Below are positions 58,910-64,000 of a DNA stretch of 64,000 nt, one piece after another. Below the pieces are notes generated by a model. The model made no database searches. It saw only the letters and a list, made by a program, of their open reading frames with translations, and was not told the DNA's origin. Position 1 is the first letter of the stretch, and each line of letters starts with the position of its first letter. The DNA is from Omphiscola glabra. Lineage: Eukaryota; Mollusca; Gastropoda; Lymnaeidae. The stretch spans positions 33,141,050-33,205,049 of the forward strand of contig OZ024798.1 of NCBI GenBank assembly GCA_964017045.1. The letters run 5' to 3'. The position numbers and the translations under genes are program-made.

Positions 58910-59039
58910 ATGTCCAGCCACGTCACAGTTGCAGTAGTCGTAGTTGTAGCGATACTGGCGTATCGATACCTAAACGGAGATTCCAAGCCTGGGGAAAATC
59001 TGGCAACTAGATTAAATGCCAGTTACGATTACATCGTTA
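58910..59039 (+). CDS. Possible first coding exon of a GMC-family oxidoreductase
   Basis: The first ATG in this frame (context CCACGATGTCC) opens MSSHVTVAVVVVVAILAYRY, a hydrophobic signal or membrane anchor of about 17 residues. A short Gly/Asp linker and LATRLNASYDYIV follow, then a donor, GTTA|GTAAGT, in phase 1. In glucose/choline-dehydrogenase-like GMC flavoenzymes YDYIV directly precedes the FAD-binding GxGxxG loop, and animal members often have such an N-terminal anchor. The next exon, which should open with the Gly-rich loop, was not found before the window end, and repeats fill the following 5 kb. The call rests on this one motif and on the exon geometry, so another membrane-anchored enzyme or a dead exon is possible. 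Confidence 0.42.
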
Positions 59040-59231
59040 GTAAGTAATAGTTTTTTTTTTTAAATCTAGATATTTTCATCTTCAGATATGTCCGTCTGTC
59101 CGTTACCCCTTGACTATTAATCTACGACTGATATCTTTAAATAGTGGAGGTGGCGGTTTGAAAAAAATGTGATGTCCGAGTCCCAGTTAGCACCAATTAG
59201 CAAGCAGAGCCGCCATGTGGGCCCTGCAACC

Positions 59232-59510
59232 AGAGACGTCACTATGAGTTCGTGTCACCCGGTGATGTAAACTCATAATTTCACCCTGACCTTTTTTTCT
59301 TAGATCCACCCTCCCCCGCCGGCCCTGCACCGAGCACTTCTTAACCTGATCAAACAGGACAACGTTAAACATGTTGAAAATTAAGTCCAAAAGCAACTGA
59401 GTTCTGTTTTTGAAGCCGACTCGAGTGACCTCTGTCAAATTGGCAATCTTCTATTGTGGTGTCACCACCCCGTGAGGGTGTCCCCCCCCCCCCCGGTGCT
59501 TGTCACTTCT
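59232..59510. repeat. Dispersed repeat, partner of 55000-55200
   Basis: See the 55000-55200 entry. This copy is longer and continues into a GTCACCACCCCGTGAGGGTG and poly-C end. Confidence 0.6.
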
Positions 59511-59915
59511 CCAGCAACTCTTGCGACTAAAAGGGACCTCAAAGGGACCATACTGTGATGTTGAATTTAAAAAAAAAAACTAAAACTTGGGATGTCAGGG
59601 GGTACAAAAGCGAAAAGTGGCAGGGGGCCTCAAAGTGTCACGTGATGGCCCTGTAGGCAATAAATATACCAAATTTAACGTGCCATTATTGCGTGGACGC
59701 ATTGGTATACAAGCATAGTTAGTAGTTATATAAAATTATCATTTGATTACATACCATATAGGTTGTTATAGATTTTAAATGCTTCAAGCCTTTGTATGCT
59801 TATGTTTTGAATCGGCCGCCATCCAACATTTGAAACAATGGCGCCTCCTGCTCCCTTAAAAGAAATCCCAAAGTTCAATCAATTTCAAATAATTTGGTAT
59901 AAAATAACGAGATGT

Positions 59916-61110
59916 TGGGATAAATGGGTCTAAAATAACAAGATGTTGGCATAATTGGGTCTAAAATAAGAGATGCCATAATTGGGTCTAAAATCACGAG
60001 ATGTTGTCATAATTGGGTCTAAAATAACCAGAAGTTGGCGTAATTGGGTTTAAAATAACGAGATATTGTCATAATTGGGTTTAAAATAAGAGATGTTATC
60101 ATAATTGGGTCTAAAATAACGAGATATTGTCATAATTGGGTTTAAAATAAGACATGTTGTCATAATTGGATCTAAAATAACGAGATGTTGTCATAATTGG
60201 GTCTAAAATAACGAGATGTTGTCATAATTGGATCTAAAATAATGAGATGTCATAATTGGGTCTAAAATAACGAGATGTTGGCATAATTGGGTCTAAAATA
60301 ACGAGATGTTGTCATAATTGGGTCTAAAATAACGAGATGTTGTCATAATTGGATCTAAAATAACGAGATGTTGTCATAATTGGGTCTAAAATAACGAGAT
60401 GTTGGCATAATTGGGTCTAAAATAACGAGATGTTGTCATAATTGGGTCTAAAATAACGAGATATTGGCATAATTGGTCTAAAATAACGAGATGTTGTCAT
60501 AATTGGATCTAAAATAATGAGATGTTGTCATAATTGGGTCTAAAATAACGAGATGTTGTCATAATTGAGTCTAAAATAACGAGATGTTGTCATAATTGGA
60601 TCTAAAATAACGAGATGTTGTCATAATTGGGTCTAAATAACGAGATGTTGTCATAATTGGGTCTAAAATAACGAGATGTTGTCATAATTGGGTCTAAAAT
60701 AACGAGATGTTGTCATAATTGGATCTAAAATAACGAGATGTTGTCATAATTGGGTCTAAAATAACGAGATGTTGTCATAGTTGCGTCTAAAATAACGAGA
60801 TGTTGTTATAATTGGGTGTAAAATAACGAGATGTTGTCATAATTGGGACTAAAATAACAAGATGTTGTCATAATTGGGTCTAAAATAACGAGATGTTGTC
60901 ATAATTGGGTCTAAAAGAACGAGATGTTGTCATAATTGGATCTAAAATAACGAGATGTTGTCATAATTGGGTCTAAAATAACGAGATGTTGTCATAATTG
61001 GGTCTATAATAACGAGATGTTGTCATAATTGGGTCTAAAATAACGAGATGTTGTCATAATTGGGTCTAAAATAACGAGATGTTGTCATAATTGGGTCTAA
61101 AATAACGAGG
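59916..61110. repeat. Minisatellite, 31-bp unit x about 38
   Basis: Unit ATAACGAGATGTTGTCATAA plus TTGGGTCTAAA. Variants include GGCATAAT, GGATCT and short deletions. This is the largest array in the window, about 1.2 kb. Confidence 0.97.
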
Positions 61111-61293
61111 TGTTTGGCTGGGGCGTAGCTTAGAGTTTGTGACGAAATCCATAAAACATACAGAATACACATCCAACATAAGTTATATCAAATATTTGAA
61201 ATGGATCGAAAATGCCGCCCCAAAAAAATGCCCTAACCAGGGGGCATAACGCCCTTTCTTCGTCCGCCTGTTGTTGTGAGTCCATATTAGACA

Positions 61294-61765
61294 CAATAGC
61301 TAGGTGATTGGCTGGAAGTGAAACGGAGGGAAAAATAGCTAGGTACTTGGCTGAAAGTGAAACGGAGGGACACAATAGCTAGGTGCTTGGCTGAAAGTGA
61401 AACGGAGGGACACAATAGCTAGGTACGTGGCTGAAGTGACACGGAGGGACACACTAGCTAGGTGCTTGGCTGAAAGTGAAACGGAGGGACACAATAGCTA
61501 GGTGCGTGGCGGAAGTGACACGGAGGGACACAATAGCTAGGTGCTTGGCTGAAAGTGAAACGGAGGGACACAATAGCTAGGTGCTTGGCTGAAAGTGACA
61601 CGGAGGGACGAAATAGCTAGTTGCTTGGCTGAAGTGACACGGAGGGACGAAATAGCTAGTTGCTTGGCTGAAGTGACACGGAGGGACGAAATAGCTAGGT
61701 GCTTGGCTGAAGTGACACGGAGGGACGAAATAGCTAGGTGCTTGGCTGAAGTGACACTGGAGGGA
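61294..61765. repeat. Minisatellite, 40/39-bp unit x about 12
   Basis: Unit AATAGCTAGGTGCTTGGCTG plus AAAGTGAAACGGAGGGACAC. The last four copies have lost one A and are 39 bp, which opens frames on both strands. Confidence 0.95.
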
Positions 61766-61769
61766 TTAA

Positions 61770-62840
61770 TGAAAGCTAAAAGTGACATAATTCACGGAAA
61801 CACAGTTCTTGAGCTGCATCCTTCCCAAAATAACTATGAAATTATTTTTAAAAAAAAAAGTTTCATTAATATTTAAATTCTATCGTGAAGGAAAATTCCT
61901 TACGTTTTAATTCCCTTTCCATTGAGGCACGCAGAGAATGGAATCAATTCTTAGCGTCCTAAACACAACATTAATTCAAAGAAAAAAGATTTTAAAAAAA
62001 TAGCGAGAGACGTGAGCCAATCAAGAAAATATCAAGTTTGGATTTGGCTTAAATCAATTCCGTTTTCAGGAGATGGGTTTCAATCAAGTTCATTGAGCGA
62101 CCTAATATTCTGGGGATTATTCTAAGCGAGCACCGGATGCTTGTATCTTAAACGGATTTGTCACTTGTAGTCAATGAGATTCAACAAAATGTTTGTTTTT
62201 TTATTTTGAAAAAAAAAAAAAAAATGGGAAAAGACGGTAACGAAAAATCGGAAGAGTACATCATGAGGGGACTGAGCAAAAACATGTTTGTTATTGATAG
62301 ACAAGGTTCTCAAGTTAGGAAACAGTACTGAGGTGGTTTTGTAGAGATTTAGTTTTGAAGAACTAGTCTAGTGGCAGGTTTGTATGTAAGGGTGCGAAGT
62401 CCAGGTCTAATGTCAGGTTTGTATGTAAGGGTGTGGTAGGTTTGTATATAAGGGTAAATTTGAAACTAAATTAAGAAAACCCTATCTATTATAATAACAT
62501 CAAGACTTTGAAAAAAAAGACAAACTGTTTGTGATCGATAAGGTGAACTTTTAAAATGACCGCCATCTTAGATCCTCTAAAATTGGCAAAGAAAGGCAAA
62601 CGGGAGAATCAACGTGAAAATTCCTTTTATCTAAAAGGGAAGTAACTAACAGCGAGCTGATCTCGATTGCTCTTGTATCCGGTACATTCAGAGAATTATT
62701 TTTGTGAAGAGTTTGGGTCGGAGGGTGTGGGTGTAAAGTGCGAGGGATGCAATTGTAACAAACTGGTTTGGTTGATTGAATTCTTGAACAATATTCCCAG
62801 ATTGCGAGTGTGTCAGAAATTTCGACCACATCGTTCTCGG
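61770..62840. other. Sequence with no recognised gene
   Basis: Contains a short GTATGTAAGGGTG repeat near 62380-62455 and a poly-A tract near 62208. Open frames are short. Confidence 0.4.
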
Positions 62841-62878
62841 TTGGTATGAAATTCAGATCACATTCTTCCCGGTTTATT

Positions 62879-63050
62879 AGACAATGGGACCACATCTTTC
62901 CATGTGTGTTAGACAATAGGACCACATCTTTCCTTGTTTGTTTTACAATGGGACCACATCTTTCCTTGCTTGTTAGACAATGGGACCACATCTTTCCTTG
63001 TTTGTTAGACAATGGGACCACATCTTTCCTTGTTTGTTACATAATGGGAC
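62879..63050. repeat. Minisatellite, 32-bp unit x 5
   Basis: Unit TTAGACAATGGGACCACATC plus TTTCCTTGTTTG. Confidence 0.93.
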
Positions 63051-63110
63051 ATATAATTTATAAATTTTGTAATATCGCAAATCTTACGACCAAATTTGAG
63101 AAAAAAAAGC

Positions 63111-63255
63111 CCTATGACTGTCTTTTAAATAACATTAAGTCCTATGTCTGTCTTTTAAATAACATTAAGTCCTATGTCTGTCTGTCAAATAATATTAAAC
63201 CCTATGTCTGTATTTTAAATAACATTAATCCCTATGTCTGTCTTTTAATGCTTCT
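63111..63255. repeat. Minisatellite, 30-bp unit x 5
   Basis: Unit CCTATGTCTGTCTTTTAAAT plus AACATTAAGT, with minor changes. Confidence 0.93.
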
Positions 63256-63548
63256 TGCTTATTTCTATCATTGGTAATCTGTTGAAACATTTCCGCCATT
63301 GCACATCTATATTTATCTCGAGACCAACTCAATGCACCTGGAACTTTCTGACCTAATGCTACAAGGGAGTAATAGGAAGGATAGCATCGACATCAAACCA
63401 AAAGTCTTCCCTTAACAAAGCTGAAATCTTTAATAAACTGTCTTCCCCCAGTGCCGGCGCTACAGGGGTGCGGGGCCGTGGGAACATTAATTTTTGCGCA
63501 GCCTTTGACTTTATATATATACCCCAGACAATATGACAATATGACATT

Positions 63549-63826
63549 GGTCATAATGGCGGTACATGTCATAGTCATAATGGGTTCACTGGTCATAATG
63601 GCGGTACATGTCATAGTCATAATGGGTCTAGCAGGTCACAATGGCGGTACATGTCATAATCATACTGGGTTCACTGGTCATAATGGCGGTACATGTCATA
63701 GTCATAATGGGTTCACTGGTCATAATGGCGGTACATGTCATAGTCATAATGGGTCTAGCAGGTCACAATGGCGGTACATGTCATAATCATACTGGGTTCA
63801 CTGGTCATAATGGCGGTACATGTCAC
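63549..63826. repeat. Minisatellite with three-unit higher-order structure
   Basis: Units of 42, 43 and 42 bases (types ending TTCACT, TCTAGCA and the CATACTGGGTTCACT variant) repeat in order A-B-C-A-B-C and then a partial A. The 127-bp block is present twice without visible differences. The core is GGTCATAATGGCGGTACATG. Confidence 0.95.
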
Positions 63827-64000
63827 TCCATTAGTTTGCGAAGTTTTAAACTTTATTCTATTGTCTATGTTGAATTGACCTGAGTCAGTTTACGCATCAC
63901 GGCTTGGTTGTTGCGAATATCGTGGATGTCAAAGAGGAAGTCAGAACAACATAAAGATGCATGATCTATATGATCTTTACGATTCTGCTTAATGTATCAG

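Noticed and set aside
59916..61110. CRISPR-like array of 31-bp repeats
   Set aside because: Units are head to tail with no spacers, and the host is an animal.
61537..61876. Overlapping open frames on both strands
   Set aside because: Produced by the 39-bp units of a minisatellite.

Overview
The window reads as animal nuclear DNA: AT-rich, with GT-AG introns, no operons and many dispersed repeats. A gastropod mollusc (freshwater pulmonate type) is the best guess. That rests on the repeat style (hAT, Tigger and piggyBac MITEs, CR1/L2-like LINE tails, poly-G tracts, dense minisatellites) and on lophotrochozoan-like divergence of the two conserved genes. The species is an inference. It was not looked up.

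1-3465: repeat-derived DNA, including a decayed minus-strand LINE (1400-3016) upstream of the first visible exon. 3466-23855: nineteen plus-strand exons of ARID2 (BAF200), the PBAF chromatin-remodelling subunit. The visible part runs from the middle of the ARID domain through an armadillo-like helical region, an RFX-type DNA-binding domain, a 3.4-kb Gln/Ser/Asn-rich exon and two C2H2-like zinc fingers to the conserved C-terminus. The start codon and first ARID exon(s) lie left of the window. A long 3'UTR follows, probably to about 27430.

27.4-35.8 kb: intergenic DNA with LINE fragments, a hAT MITE, a piggyBac-like MITE, a foldback element with telomere-like CCTAA blocks, and a hairpin. 35789-43015: ten plus-strand exons of MRPS31 (mS31), a protein of the mitochondrial small ribosomal subunit. 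They include two 25-nt microexons. The targeting-peptide exon was not found.

43.5-64 kb: a repeat-dominated region with two Tigger-like elements, SPIN-like and other hAT MITEs, LINE reverse-transcriptase fragments, and a ~1-kb repeat family present as an inverted pair plus partial tandem copies. It also holds eleven unrelated minisatellite arrays, about one fifth of the DNA between 45.1 and 63.8 kb. Near its right side is a possible first exon of a GMC oxidoreductase (58910-59039).

ARID2 (nuclear) and MRPS31 (mitochondrial) share no pathway that the sequence shows. I saw no convincing new gene system. The most unusual signals are the minisatellite cluster, the inverted repeat family, the SPIN-like element with an exact target-site duplication, and transposon relics inside introns of both genes.
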